Source of the DNA: Streptomyces flavofungini
GTDB lineage: Bacteria; Actinomycetota; Actinomycetes; Streptomycetales; Streptomycetaceae
DNA length: 64,000 nucleotides
NCBI RefSeq assembly: GCF_014650815.1
Contig: NZ_BMVR01000004.1
Location: forward strand, 620,001 to 684,000
Direction: 5' to 3'
The notes below the pieces were generated by a model. The model searched no databases. It had not been told where the DNA came from and saw only the letters and a program-made list of their open reading frames with translations. Shown here one piece after another: positions 24,922-34,082 of this stretch (position 1 is the stretch's first letter; every line of letters starts with the position of its first letter). Both the position numbers and the translations under genes were made by a program.

Positions 24922-26151
24922 TCAGATCACTCCGTTCGACTTGAGCAGGCGCAGGTCCTCGTCGCCGAGGCCGAGCTCGCCGATGAACACCTCTTCGTTG
25001 TGCTCGCCGAGCAGCGGCGAACCGACCACGTCCACAGGGGAGTCGGAGAGCTTCAGCGGCGAGCCGACGGTGGTGAACGCGCCGCGCTCGGGGTGGGGGA
25101 CCTCGACGACCATCTCGTTGGCGACCAGCGAGGCGTCCTCGATGATCTCCCTGGTGGACAGGATCGGGCCGCACGGGATGTTGTGGGCGTTGAGCCGCTC
25201 CAGGACCTCCCACTTGGGCAGCGTCGAGGACCACTCCTCGATCAGCTGGAACATCTTGGTGAGCTGCGGCAGCCGCGCCTCGGGGGTGGCCCACTCCGGG
25301 TCGTCGGCGAGCTCGGGGCGCCCGATCAGCTCGGTGATGGGCTTCCAGCCGACGGGCTGCACGATGACGTACACGTAGTCGTTGGGCCCGCCCGGGGCGC
25401 ACTTGACGGCCCAGCCGGGCTGTCCGCCGCCGGACGCGTTCCCGGAGCGGGGCACCTCGTCCCCGAAGTCGTCGTTCGGGTACTCGGCGAGCGGCCCGTG
25501 CGCGAGGCGCTGCTGGTCGCGCAGCTTGACGCGGCACAGGTTCAGCACGGCGTGCTGCATGGCGACGTTCACGCGCTGTCCGCGGCCGGTGTTCTCCCGC
25601 TGGAAGAGGGCGGCGAGAATGCCCGCGACGGCGTGGATGCCGGTCCCGGAGTCGCCGATCTGCGCACCGGTGGCGAGCGGAGGGCCGTCCTCGAAGCCGG
25701 TGGTCGACATGGAGCCGCCCATGGCCTGGGCGACGACTTCGTAGGCCTTGAAGTTGGTGTAGGGGCCGTCTCCGAAGCCCTTGATCGAGGCGTAGACGAC
25801 GCGCGGGTTGATCTCCTGGATGCGCTCCCAGGTGAAGCCCATGCGGTCGACGGCGCCCGGGCCGAAGTTCTCGACCATCACGTCCGCGCGGCGGATCAGC
25901 TCCGTGAGGATTTCCTTGCCGCGCTCGGTCTTGGTGTTGAGGGTGATGCTCCGCTTGTTGCAGTTGAGCATCGTGAAGTAGAGCGAGTCCACGTCCGGCA
26001 GGTCGCGCAGTTGCTTGCGCGTGATGTCGCCGGTCGGTGCCTCCAGTTTCACCACGTCCGCGCCGAGCCAGGCGAGCAGCTGGGTGGCGGAGGGGCCGGA
26101 CTGGACGTGCGTCATGTCCAGGACGCGGATTCCTTCGAGAGCCTTGGTCAC
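24922..26151 (-). CDS. frc: Formyl-CoA:oxalate CoA-transferase (CaiB/BaiF family III)
   Basis: A 409-residue family III CoA-transferase. The catalytic Asp sits in [12 protein letters not shown] (residue ~165), and the flexible Gly loop is present as SGGGQPGW (~247). The N-terminal block [33 protein letters not shown] is typical of formyl-CoA transferase. It swaps CoA from formyl-CoA (or another donor) to oxalate. The GTG start follows TGAGGTG and lies 12 bp after the decarboxylase-like gene. The context (oxalyl-CoA decarboxylase and OFA antiporters) supports the oxalate assignment over other CaiB-type substrates. Confidence 0.87.
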   Translation of the reverse strand: MTKALEGIRVLDMTHVQSGPSATQLLAWLGADVVKLEAPTGDITRKQLRDLPDVDSLYFTMLNCNKRSITLNTKTERGKEILTELIRRADVMVENFGPGAVDRMGFTWERIQEINPRVVYASIKGFGDGPYTNFKAYEVVAQAMGGSMSTTGFEDGPPLATGAQIGDSGTGIHAVAGILAALFQRENTGRGQRVNVAMQHAVLNLCRVKLRDQQRLAHGPLAEYPNDDFGDEVPRSGNASGGGQPGWAVKCAPGGPNDYVYVIVQPVGWKPITELIGRPELADDPEWATPEARLPQLTKMFQLIEEWSSTLPKWEVLERLNAHNIPCGPILSTREIIEDASLVANEMVVEVPHPERGAFTTVGSPLKLSDSPVDVVGSPLLGEHNEEVFIGELGLGDEDLRLLKSNGVI

Positions 26152-26163
26152 GTCCGTGTCACC

Positions 26164-27855
26164 TCACTTGTACATCGTCTGGTTCATGGTTCCGGGGGCG
26201 TACGCGTCCGGGTCGACCCACACGTTGATCAGCGAGGGCTTGCCGGACTCGCGGGCGCGGCGCAGCGCGGGGCCGATGTCGGCGGGGTCGCGGACCTCCT
26301 CGCCGTAACCGCCGAGCAGCTGGGCGAACTTGTCGTAGTGAACGTCTCCGAGGGTGTTGCCGACCCGCTCGCGCTCCGTGCCGTACTTGGCCTTCTGGCC
26401 GTAACGGATCTGGTTCATGGAGGAGTTGTTGCCGACGATGCCGACGAACGGCAGGTTGTAGCGCACCAGCGTCTCGAAGTCCCAGCCGGTGAGGCTGAAG
26501 GCGCCGTCTCCGAAGAGGGCGACCACCTCCTTGTCGGGCCGTGCCTGCTTGGCGGCGAGTACGAAGGGGATGCCGACGCCGAGCGTGCCGAGCGGTCCGG
26601 GGTCCATCCAGTGGCCGGGGGCCTTGGGCTGGACGACCTGCCCGGAGAAGGTGACGATGTCGCCGCCGTCGCCGATGTAGATCGAGTCCTCGGTGAGGAA
26701 GTCATTGATCTCGCTCACCAGGCGGTACGGATGGATGGGAGAGGCGTCGGACCTGAGGCTCGGCAGCCGCTTGTCGATGGCTGTCTGCTCGGCGGCCCGC
26801 AGCTCGTCGAGCCATTCCTTGCGCCGGGACGCACCCCCGTTGACGCGCCCGGACGCGGCCTCGGTCACCGACTTCAGGACAAGCCCCGCGTCGCCCACGA
26901 TGCCGAGGTCGATGTCGCGGTTCTTGCCCACGGTGCGGTAGTCGAGGTCGATCTGCACGACTGTCGCCTCCGAAGAGAGCCGCTTTCCGTAGCCCATGCG
27001 GAAGTCGAAGGGCGTGCCGACGATGACGATGAGGTCGGCGTTGGAGAAGGCGTAGCGGCGCGACAGCTGGAAGTGGTGCGGGTCTCCGGGAGGCAGGGTG
27101 CCGCGTCCCGCGCCGTTCATGTAGGCGGGCACGTTGAGGGCGCGGACCAGTTCGGTGGCCGCCGCGGTCCCGCGGGTCGTCCACACCTGGCTGCCCAGCA
27201 GGATGGCGGGCTTCTCGGCGTGGACGAGGAGGTCGGCGAGCTTTTCGATCGCCTCGGGGTCGCCGGCCGAGCGGGTCGAGGCGCGATAGTGGCCCGCGCG
27301 CGGGACGCGGGCCTTGTCGGCGGGGACCTTGGCGTCGAGCACATCGCGGGGGATCTCCAGGAAGGAGGGACCCGGAGCACCGTGGTAGCACTCGCGAAAC
27401 GCCATGGACACCATGTCGGCCGCCCGTGCGGTGTCCGGCACGGTCGCCGCGAACTTGGTGATGGGCGTCATCATGTCGACGTGCGGCAGGTCCTGCAGTG
27501 AGCCCATCTTGTGCTGGGTGTGGGCCCCTTGGCCGCCGATCAGCAGCATCGGGGACTCCGCGCGGAAGGCGTTCGCGACGCCTGTGACGGCGTCGGTGGT
27601 GCCGGGTCCCGCCGTCACCACGGCGCAGCCGGGCTTGCCGGTTATCCGCGCGTATCCGTCGGCCGCGTGTGCGGCGACCTGCTCATGGCGTACGTCGACG
27701 ACGTCGATCCCCTCGTCGACGCAGCCGTCGTAGATGTCGATGATGTGTCCGCCGCAGAGGGTGTAGATGACCTCCACGCCCTCCGCCTTGAGTGCTTTGG
27801 CGACCAGATGCCCACCGGAGATGAGGGTGTTGTTGTCGCTGCTGTCGTCGGGCAT
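26164..27855 (-). CDS. TPP-dependent oxalyl-CoA decarboxylase-like enzyme (acetolactate-synthase superfamily)
   Basis: A 563-residue thiamine-diphosphate enzyme. The catalytic Glu is in VRHEQVAAHAADGYAR (residue ~58), the central domain begins around residue 205 (AEKPAILLGSQVW), and the TPP-binding motif is GDGAFSLTGWDF ending in GNNSSMNQ (~455-490). Family annotation alone would say acetolactate synthase-like. Being first in an operon with formyl-CoA transferase and next to OFA antiporters, it most likely decarboxylates oxalyl-CoA to formyl-CoA; a 2-hydroxyacyl-CoA lyase role is the main alternative. Its promoter faces the SucC-like gene across a 167-bp region with an operator-like repeat. 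Confidence 0.75.
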   Translation of the reverse strand: MPDDSSDNNTLISGGHLVAKALKAEGVEVIYTLCGGHIIDIYDGCVDEGIDVVDVRHEQVAAHAADGYARITGKPGCAVVTAGPGTTDAVTGVANAFRAESPMLLIGGQGAHTQHKMGSLQDLPHVDMMTPITKFAATVPDTARAADMVSMAFRECYHGAPGPSFLEIPRDVLDAKVPADKARVPRAGHYRASTRSAGDPEAIEKLADLLVHAEKPAILLGSQVWTTRGTAAATELVRALNVPAYMNGAGRGTLPPGDPHHFQLSRRYAFSNADLIVIVGTPFDFRMGYGKRLSSEATVVQIDLDYRTVGKNRDIDLGIVGDAGLVLKSVTEAASGRVNGGASRRKEWLDELRAAEQTAIDKRLPSLRSDASPIHPYRLVSEINDFLTEDSIYIGDGGDIVTFSGQVVQPKAPGHWMDPGPLGTLGVGIPFVLAAKQARPDKEVVALFGDGAFSLTGWDFETLVRYNLPFVGIVGNNSSMNQIRYGQKAKYGTERERVGNTLGDVHYDKFAQLLGGYGEEVRDPADIGPALRRARESGKPSLINVWVDPDAYAPGTMNQTMYK

Positions 27856-27928
27856 GGCGAAGTCCTGTCCCTTCGTAGGGGAGTTGGAGTGCGCTCGTCC
27901 GCGCTCGGGGCGCCCTCACAGTACATTG

Positions 27929-27952
27929 CATACAGTCGACGAATACTGTATG
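27929..27952. promoter_or_regulatory. 8-8-8 inverted-repeat operator in the divergent oxalate/SucCD promoter
   Basis: CATACAGT (27929-27936) and ACTGTATG (27945-27952) are exact reverse complements separated by 8 bp, in an AT-rich pocket (27918-27960) of otherwise GC-rich DNA midway between divergent starts. Such GTAT/ATAC-rich dyads suit GntR/FadR-type regulators. It probably controls both the decarboxylase-transferase-ligase operon and the SucC/SucD-like pair. No regulator gene is in this block. Confidence 0.65.
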
Positions 27953-28022
27953 AAGCTTGTTATCCCGCATCCGGTGGGTGGTGTCCAGGGGGCGTGCGGC
28001 ACTTTCCAGACAGGAGCCGGAA

Positions 28023-29162
28023 ATGGACCTGTACGAGCACCAGGCAAGGGAACTCTTCGAGGAATACGGCATCTTGGTGCCGCGCGCCGAAGTCGCCGAC
28101 TCGGCCAAGGAAGCACGCGCGAGCGCCGCGCGCCTCGGCGGCCGCGTCGTGGTGAAGGCGCAGGTCAAGACGGGAGGCAGAGGCAAGGCGGGGGGCGTGA
28201 AGTTCGCCCGTGACCCGGCCGCGGCGGAGCTGACCGCCCGGCAGATCCTGGGCATGGACATCAAAGGCCACACGGTCCACTCGGTGATGCTCGCCCAACC
28301 AGTGGACATCGACAGCGAGTTCTACGTCTCGTACGTACTCGACCGCTCCCAGGGACGCTTCCTCGCGATCGCCTCCGCCGAGGGCGGCATGGACATCGAG
28401 GAGGTGGCCGCCACCAGGCCCGAAGCCGTCGTCCGGATGGCGATCGACCCCTTCGAAGGCGTGCCCCACAAGAAGGCCGCGGGGATCGCCGCCGCGGCCG
28501 GGCTGCCCGCGTCAGCGGCCGACACCCTGACCGCCCTGTGGAGCGTTCTGATCAGGGAGGACGCGCTGCTCGTCGAGGTCAACCCGCTCGTGCGCACCGC
28601 GCAGGGACAGATCCTCGCACTTGACGGAAAAGTGACCCTCGACGACAACGCGAGCTTCCGGCAGACCCGTTGGGGCGCCCAAGGACCGGCGGACCGGCAC
28701 GAGGCCGACGAACTGGAGGCGGCCGCAGCCGCCAAGGGACTCAACTACGTGAAGCTCGACGGCGAGGTCGGCGTCATCGGCAACGGCGCGGGCCTCGTCA
28801 TGTCCACCCTCGACGTCGTCGCCGGCTGCGGGGCGCGGCCCGCCAACTTCCTGGACATCGGCGGGGGTGCCTCCGCGCAGATCATGGCCGACGGCCTCTC
28901 GGTCATCCTCTCCGACCCGTCCGTCACGGCCGTGTTCGTGAACGTCTTCGGCGGCATCACCGCCTGCGACGCGGTCGCCGACGGCATCGTACGGGCCCTT
29001 GAGTCCGTACGTCTGACCAAGCCGCTCGTCGTCCGGCTCGACGGCAACAACGCCGCGCGGGGGCGCGCCATCCTCGACGAACGCGCCCACCCGCTGGTGG
29101 AACAGGCCACCACCATGGACGGCGCCGCGCGCCGCGCCGCCGAACTCGCCCACGCAGCCTGA
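28023..29162 (+). CDS. sucC: Succinate-CoA ligase beta subunit-like (ATP-grasp)
   Basis: A 379-residue ATP-grasp subunit: [17 protein letters not shown] start, [20 protein letters not shown] nucleotide-binding block, EVNPLV metal-binding block (~200), [11 protein letters not shown] and [17 protein letters not shown] at the subunit interface. The ATG at 28023 follows CAGGAG; an upstream in-frame start at 27957 would run through the operator and is rejected. It pairs with the next gene, 10 bp downstream. Streptomyces has a housekeeping SucCD elsewhere, so this is probably a second copy recruited to oxalate or acyl-CoA metabolism. Confidence 0.9.
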   Translation: MDLYEHQARELFEEYGILVPRAEVADSAKEARASAARLGGRVVVKAQVKTGGRGKAGGVKFARDPAAAELTARQILGMDIKGHTVHSVMLAQPVDIDSEFYVSYVLDRSQGRFLAIASAEGGMDIEEVAATRPEAVVRMAIDPFEGVPHKKAAGIAAAAGLPASAADTLTALWSVLIREDALLVEVNPLVRTAQGQILALDGKVTLDDNASFRQTRWGAQGPADRHEADELEAAAAAKGLNYVKLDGEVGVIGNGAGLVMSTLDVVAGCGARPANFLDIGGGASAQIMADGLSVILSDPSVTAVFVNVFGGITACDAVADGIVRALESVRLTKPLVVRLDGNNAARGRAILDERAHPLVEQATTMDGAARRAAELAHAA

Positions 29163-29172
29163 GGAGCCGGCC

Positions 29173-30060
29173 ATGGCCATCTATCTGACCAAGGAGAGCA
29201 AGGTCCTCGTCCAGGGCATGACCGGGGCCGAGGGCATGAAGCACACCCGCCGCATGCTCGCGGCCGGCACGGACGTGGTCGGCGGCGTCAATCCGCGAAA
29301 GGCGGGCCGCAGCGTCGACTTCGACGACCGCGCGGTACCCGTCTTCGGCTCCGTGCGCGAGGGCATGGACGTCACCGGCGCGGACGTCACCGTCGTCTTC
29401 GTGCCGCCCGCCTTCAGCAAGGCCGCGGTCATGGAGGCGGCGGACGCCGGGATCGGCCTCGCCGTCGTCATCACCGAAGGCATCCCCGTCCACGACTCCG
29501 TCGTCTTCCACGCGTACGCCGAGCGGCACGGCACCCGCGTCATCGGCCCCAACTGCCCCGGCCTGATCTCACCGGGCCAGAGCAACGCGGGCATCATCCC
29601 CGCCGACATCACCAAGCCGGGCCGCGTCGGCCTGGTCTCCAAGTCCGGGACCCTGACCTACCAGCTCATGTACGAACTGCGCGACACCGGCTTCTCCACG
29701 TGCGTGGGCATCGGCGGCGACCCCGTCGTCGGCACCACCCACATCGACTGCCTCGGCGCGTTCGAGGCCGACCCCGACACCGAACTGATCGTCCTCATCG
29801 GCGAGATCGGCGGCGATGCGGAAGAGCGCGCGGCGGCCTGCATCAAGGAGTCCGTGAGCAAGCCCGTCGTCGCCTACATCGCCGGATTCACCGCGCCCGA
29901 GGGCCGGACCATGGGGCACGCGGGCGCCATCGTCTCCGGGGCGTCCGGCACCGCCGCCGCGAAGAAGTCCGCGCTGGAGGCCGCCGGGGTTCAGGTCGGC
30001 AACACCCCCACCGAAACGGCCCAGTTGGTGCTGGAACGGCTCGCCGCGGCGTCACGCTGA
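29173..30060 (+). CDS. sucD: Succinate-CoA ligase alpha subunit-like
   Basis: A 295-residue alpha subunit. The N-terminal CoA-binding Rossmann part contains [19 protein letters not shown] and [29 protein letters not shown] and [13 protein letters not shown] follow; the phosphohistidine lies in [16 protein letters not shown] (~residue 246). It is complete and in the usual order after the beta subunit, with a GAGGAGCCGGCC ribosome region. Together they form an NTP-linked acyl-CoA ligase; context suggests use with the divergent oxalate genes. Confidence 0.92.
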   Translation: MAIYLTKESKVLVQGMTGAEGMKHTRRMLAAGTDVVGGVNPRKAGRSVDFDDRAVPVFGSVREGMDVTGADVTVVFVPPAFSKAAVMEAADAGIGLAVVITEGIPVHDSVVFHAYAERHGTRVIGPNCPGLISPGQSNAGIIPADITKPGRVGLVSKSGTLTYQLMYELRDTGFSTCVGIGGDPVVGTTHIDCLGAFEADPDTELIVLIGEIGGDAEERAAACIKESVSKPVVAYIAGFTAPEGRTMGHAGAIVSGASGTAAAKKSALEAAGVQVGNTPTETAQLVLERLAAASR

Positions 30061-30216
30061 CACCCCGGCCCGGCCGGGAGTGACGTCTCTCATAGGTGAC
30101 CGGCCCGCGACTCCACTACCGTCCCGAGCGACGTACGAGGACCGCGGACACCGCCGTCCCGTACGCGCAGCCATGCACCCCCGCCCCGACTGTGCACCGT
30201 GAGCGGAGAGAACCGA

Positions 30217-31824
30217 ATGGCACCCACCCTCGACAACCCCTCTGACCCCAACACCCCCAGTGCCTCCCGCGTCGCCCGCGTCCCCAGTGTCCCCCGTGTC
30301 CTCAAGGCCGGAACGGCCTGGACCCAAGCCTGGGAGCGCTGCCTCGGCGTCGCCCCCGAGGCCTTCCGGGACGACCGCGTGCTGAACCTGTGGCACGGCG
30401 GCTGGCGCCCCGACGGCCGCCCCCTGCCCGCCACCAGCCCCGTCGACGCGAGCCCCATCGCGGGCCCGCCCCGACTCGACGCCGACGCCGCCCGCCGGGC
30501 CGTACGCGCCTCGCTCGACCAGCACCGGGCCTGGCGCCACGTCCCGCTGCCGGAGCGCCGCGCCCGCGTCGCCGCCACCCTCGACAGCCTCACCGAACAC
30601 CGGGAACTCCTGGCTCTGTTGCTCGTCTGGGAGATCGGTAAGCCCTGGCGGCTCGCGCAGGCCGACGTGGACCGGGCCATCGACGGCGTTCGCTGGTACG
30701 TCGACGGCATCGAACCGATGGTCGAGGGCAGGTCCCCGCTGGACGGGCCCGTCTCGAACATCGCGAGCTGGAACTATCCGATGAGCGTGCTCGTTCACGC
30801 AATGCTGGTACAGGCACTGGCGGGCAACGCGGTCATCGCCAAGACCCCGACCGACGGCGGCGTCTCCTGTCTCACCCTGGCCTGTGCGCTCGCTGCCCGC
30901 GAAGGGATTCCCGTCACCCTCGTCAGCGGCAGCGGCGGCGAACTGTCCGAAGCACTCGTGCGCGCCCCCGAGATCGGCTGCGTCTCCTTCGTCGGCGGCC
31001 GGGACACGGGCACGGCGGTCGCCACAGCCGTCGCCGACCTCGGCAAACGACACATCCTCGAACAGGAGGGACTGAACACCTGGGGCATCTGGAACTACAG
31101 CGACTGGGACGCGCTCGGCGCGGTGATCCCCAAACTCTTCGACTACGGCAAGCAGCGCTGCACGGCCTACCCCCGCTTCGTCGTCCAGCGCGAGCTGTTC
31201 GACTCCTTCCTCGCCGCGTATCTGCCCGCGGTACGGACGGTACGCGTCGGCCACCCGCTCGCCGTCGCCGGACCCGAGGACCCGTTCCCGCAACTGGACT
31301 TCGGCCCGCTGATCAACGCGGCCAAGGCAAAGGAGCTGACCGACCAGGTCGCGGAGGCCGTCGGCCGCGGCGCCGTGCCGCTGTACCGCGGGGCCCTCGA
31401 CGCCGACCGCTTCCTGCCCGGCCAGGACACCTCCGCGTACGTCCAGCCGGTCACGCTCCTCGCGCCGCCGCCATCGTCCCCGCTCCACCACGCGGAGCCG
31501 TTCGGGCCGGTCGACACGATCGTGCTCGTCGACACCGAGGCGGAGCTGCTCGCCGCCATGAACGCGTCCAACGGCGCGCTGGTCGCCACGCTGTCCACCG
31601 ACGACGCGGAGACGTACGACCGGCTGGCGCCGCAGATCCGGGCGTTCAAGACCGGCCGGGGCAAACCCCGTTCACGCGGGGACCGCGATGAGCTGTTCGG
31701 CGGCTTCGGCGCGTCCTGGCGCGGCGCGTTCGTCGGTGGGGAACTGCTGGTGCGGGCCGTCACCCAGGGCACGACGGGGGAGCGGGCGCCGGGGAACTTC
31801 CCCAGCTACCACCTGATGGCGTGA
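30217..31824 (+). CDS. Aldehyde dehydrogenase family protein
   Basis: A 535-residue NAD(P)-dependent aldehyde dehydrogenase. Blocks in order: LLVWEIGKPWRLAQADV, SNIASWNYPMSVLVHAMLVQALAGNAVIAKTP (cofactor site; only part quoted motifs used), FVGGRDTG, LEQEGLNTWG with the general-base Glu, and GKQRCTAYPRFV with the catalytic Cys. The ATG at 30217 is chosen over the GTG at 30199 because GGAGAG stands just before it. The N-terminal ~25 residues are Pro/Ser/Val-rich. It has its own upstream region 156 bp after the SucD-like gene. The substrate is unknown; a role in aldehyde or semialdehyde oxidation near the oxalate block is plausible. Confidence 0.9.
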   Translation: MAPTLDNPSDPNTPSASRVARVPSVPRVLKAGTAWTQAWERCLGVAPEAFRDDRVLNLWHGGWRPDGRPLPATSPVDASPIAGPPRLDADAARRAVRASLDQHRAWRHVPLPERRARVAATLDSLTEHRELLALLLVWEIGKPWRLAQADVDRAIDGVRWYVDGIEPMVEGRSPLDGPVSNIASWNYPMSVLVHAMLVQALAGNAVIAKTPTDGGVSCLTLACALAAREGIPVTLVSGSGGELSEALVRAPEIGCVSFVGGRDTGTAVATAVADLGKRHILEQEGLNTWGIWNYSDWDALGAVIPKLFDYGKQRCTAYPRFVVQRELFDSFLAAYLPAVRTVRVGHPLAVAGPEDPFPQLDFGPLINAAKAKELTDQVAEAVGRGAVPLYRGALDADRFLPGQDTSAYVQPVTLLAPPPSSPLHHAEPFGPVDTIVLVDTEAELLAAMNASNGALVATLSTDDAETYDRLAPQIRAFKTGRGKPRSRGDRDELFGGFGASWRGAFVGGELLVRAVTQGTTGERAPGNFPSYHLMA

Positions 31825-31934
31825 GGCGAGGGTGGGGGGTACGGGGGCGTGGTGCTGTACCTCCCCCCGCAACGGCGGGCCCGCTGACCTGGGATCGGTG
31901 GTCCTGGACCGGCTGCTCTGGCTGCGGCTGTCCC

Positions 31935-32150
31935 AGCTGTGGCCGGAGAGGCCCTGGTCGCCACCGGCTGCGCCTGGAGCAGCTCCGGTCGCCCCGGCCG
32001 CGGCTGGAGGGGTCCGGGCGCCCCGGCTGCGGCCGGAGGGACCGGTTGCCCCGGCGGCGGCCGGAGCTGCCTCGGTCACCCCGGCCGTGGCTGGAGAAGC
32101 CCCTGTCCTCCCGGCCTCGGCTGCCCCGCTGCCCCGCTGCCCCGGCGTAC
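31935..32150. repeat. 30-bp degenerate tandem repeat between convergent genes
   Basis: The 330-bp gap between the aldehyde dehydrogenase and DUF2254 stops is largely made of six to seven ~30-bp units (28-30 bp) of the form GC-GCGGC-TGGAG-N6-CGG-C-CCCCG, at about 31967, 31997, 32026, 32054 and 32084. Open frames across it are Pro/Ala-rich shadows. No gene or classical terminator is seen. The array begins right after the - strand stop (TAG at 32157-32159). Confidence 0.8.
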
Positions 32151-32156
32151 CGTCCG

Positions 32157-33500
32157 CTAGCCGATGCCCTGTCGGTCGGGCAGCAGCGCGAAGTCGCGGT
32201 CCGCGGCCTCCGGCACCAGGCGCTCCACGGCCTGCTCCAGGAGGGCCCGGTGCCGGAGGAGCGGGGCCCTGCGCCCTTCGGGCGCGAGCAGGAGCAGGTC
32301 GTCGATCCCGGCCAGCATGCGCCGGGTGACCTGGGGATGGCCGGCGGCGCAGCCACGGATCTCGGCGAGCCCGAGGTCCACCAGGTCCGGCCAGTCGGGC
32401 ACCGGCTGCACCAGGCGCACCGCCCCGCGCCGGTCGCGATGACGCAGCGTGCCCAGCGGATAGCGGGCGACCGACGCCAGGAACTGCACGATGCGGTCCA
32501 GGGCCTGCACGGCGGTCGTGGGGTCGTTCACTGCGGGGGACAGCGCCCGCAGTGCGATGTCGGACAGCTGACGGAGTCCGAAACCGAGATCTTGGTGGAA
32601 GGTCCGCTCCACCCCGACCGACACCGCGTACCGCAGTGCGTGACGGCCGGGTGCGGGCCCGCCGTGCACCGCGAACACGGGTGTGCCCGGCACCATGAAG
32701 TCCCCGATGCGCGGCAGCAGCCGCAGGACGACGCCCTGGCGCCGCGCGGCCCGCACCACCCGGGCGATGTTCACGTCCCGCAGCAGCCCGGCCCGGCCGT
32801 CATGGGTGATCCGGGTGGTTTCGGACCCGAGGCGGTCGTCGGCGAGTTCCTCCTCGGTCGGGTGCTTCACGGCCACGCGGAACGCCTCGCGTGCGATCCG
32901 GTCGATCACGAAGCCGATGCGCATCATGCGCAGCGTGCCGTTCACGTACGCGATGAACAGGAGCAGGCTCAGGAGCACCATGAGGAGCGCGATCAGGCCC
33001 TCGACCAGCGGCACGTTCGTCACCAGGCGCGGGTCCTGCTCGCTGTCGAAGGACGTCAGCGTCATCAGGGAGAACAGGAACGTCGCGAGGAAGACCGTCA
33101 GCGTGATCTTCGTGATCCGGGAGCGGACGTAGAGCCGCACCACCCGCGGGCTGAACTGGCCGCTGGCCATCTGCACCGCCACCAGCGAGATGCTGAAGAC
33201 GACACCGATGAAGGTCATCATCGCCGAGCCGATGGTGCTGATGACCACCTTGGTGTCCTCGGCGAGCTGGTTGAGGTCCCTGAGGGTGTCGTACTCCTCG
33301 TCGTCCTGGAGCAGCCGCACCAGCTCCGCGTCCACCTCCGAGGCCGCCCACCACAGCAGCAGCGAGCCGATGAGCCCGATGGTGGGCGCGAACCACATCG
33401 TGTCCCGCAGATGCTCACGCAGCGGCGAAAGCACCCGGGGCCGCCGGACCCGCCCCTCACCTGCCGAACCCGGTGAAACAGTAATCAAACCGTCACTCAT
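32157..33500 (-). CDS. DUF2254 family membrane protein
   Basis: A 447-residue predicted membrane protein of the DUF2254 family. Four hydrophobic segments fill the first ~210 residues (PTIGLIGSLLLWWAA, VISTIGSAMMTFIGVVFSISLVAVQMA region, ITLTVFLATFLFSLMTL, GLIALLMVLLSLLLFIAYV), followed by a soluble half with FGLRQLSDIALRALSPAVNDPTTA, the family's most typical block. The function is unknown. It runs convergent to the aldehyde dehydrogenase and divergent from the tRNA gene, and stands alone. Confidence 0.9.
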   Translation of the reverse strand: MSDGLITVSPGSAGEGRVRRPRVLSPLREHLRDTMWFAPTIGLIGSLLLWWAASEVDAELVRLLQDDEEYDTLRDLNQLAEDTKVVISTIGSAMMTFIGVVFSISLVAVQMASGQFSPRVVRLYVRSRITKITLTVFLATFLFSLMTLTSFDSEQDPRLVTNVPLVEGLIALLMVLLSLLLFIAYVNGTLRMMRIGFVIDRIAREAFRVAVKHPTEEELADDRLGSETTRITHDGRAGLLRDVNIARVVRAARRQGVVLRLLPRIGDFMVPGTPVFAVHGGPAPGRHALRYAVSVGVERTFHQDLGFGLRQLSDIALRALSPAVNDPTTAVQALDRIVQFLASVARYPLGTLRHRDRRGAVRLVQPVPDWPDLVDLGLAEIRGCAAGHPQVTRRMLAGIDDLLLLAPEGRRAPLLRHRALLEQAVERLVPEAADRDFALLPDRQGIG

Positions 33501-33574
33501 GGTGAAACCTTAGGTGCGCCCAGAGGCCGTGCCACGCGGCGCGCGGCCACCCGGCGGACGTCACGGATACGCAG

Positions 33575-33604
33575 GTGAAAGGCACTCCGAAACCTTGGTA
33601 TTGT
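33575..33604 (+). promoter_or_regulatory. Possible promoter of the tRNA-Leu gene
   Basis: GTGAAA (33575-33580) and TATTGT (33599-33604) are spaced by 18 bp and lie 45-74 bp before the tRNA. This resembles a vegetative HrdB promoter, in one of the few AT-richer pockets here. It is a pattern match only. Confidence 0.4.
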
Positions 33605-33648
33605 TGTCTTCGTCGCCGAGGGGAACACCCCGGGGCGACAGACACCTA

Positions 33649-33736
33649 GTCCGGGTGGCGGAATGGCAGACGCGCTAGCTTGAGGTGCTAGTGCCCTTTA
33701 TCGGGCGTGGGGGTTCAAGTCCCCCCTCGGACACCA
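33649..33736 (+). tRNA. tRNA-Leu (anticodon GAG)
   Basis: A class II tRNA of 88 nt including an encoded CCA. The acceptor stem GTCCGGG pairs with CTCGGAC (33726-33732, one G-T pair); discriminator A33733; CCA at 33734-33736. The anticodon stem CTAGC/GCTAG encloses loop TTGAGGT with anticodon GAG (reads CUC/CUU). A long variable arm (TGCCCTTTATCGGGCG) and a T-loop GTTCAAGTC confirm leucine type. Confidence 0.97.
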
Positions 33737-33744
33737 GCGAGAAC

Positions 33745-33772
33745 AGCCCCTCACGAGGGGCTTTCTTCGTTT
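33745..33772 (+). terminator. Rho-independent-like terminator of tRNA-Leu
   Basis: Stem AGCCCCT (33745-33751) and AGGGGCT (33756-33762) with loop CACG, followed by a T-rich run (TTTCTTCGTTT), 9 bp after the tRNA. This is the most classical terminator in the window. Confidence 0.85.
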
Positions 33773-33941
33773 CTGGGCAGTGGCGTGGCCAACCGCGTGA
33801 CCCACGGCCCAGAGGCTTCCCGGGTCGGACCAGGGGTGACCGGGCGATGCGGGCCGCGCTGGAAGCGGCCTCCCGCGGGGGATGTCCGCGTTTCCGGGTC
33901 GCTTGCCAGGCGGAGCCGGGGGTGCGTGCCCCCGCCCGGAG

Positions 33942-33976
33942 GCGGTGGACCACGGCAGGCCCTTGTGGTCCACCGC
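33942..33976. other. 12-bp perfect hairpin in the gap after the tRNA
   Basis: GCGGTGGACCAC (33942-33953) is exactly mirrored at 33965-33976 with an 11-base loop. The 310-bp gap 33773-34082 between the tRNA terminator and the hexosaminidase stop otherwise shows no gene, repeat family or integrase remnant. The hairpin might be the terminator of the hexosaminidase gene on the minus strand, though it is over 100 bp past the stop. Confidence 0.5.
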
Positions 33977-34082
33977 GAGCCGCGGGCCCTCGTGCTTGAT
34001 CAGGGGGCGGGAGGGCCGCGACGGTCTCGGCCCGGGTGGGCTTGCCGTCGGCCTCGTCCCGCAGCGGGCCGGAGGCCAGGTG

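Noticed and set aside
23014..27501. 1495-codon plus-strand open frame opposite the oxalate operon
   Set aside because: Antisense shadow: low-complexity Arg/Asp/Val/Gly product, no ribosome site, while the minus strand holds three well-conserved enzymes.
27957..28022. Upstream start for the SucC-like gene at 27957
   Set aside because: It would add 22 residues unlike the family and place the start beside the operator; ATG at 28023 has CAGGAG and the canonical MDLYEHQA start.
31832..32329. 165-codon frame across the 30-bp repeats
   Set aside because: Pro/Ala repeats, no ribosome site, overlaps the 3' end of the DUF2254 gene in antisense.
33649..34082. tRNA-Leu as integration site of a mobile element
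   Set aside because: No integrase, no duplicated tRNA 3' end and no mobile genes within the neighbouring sequence.
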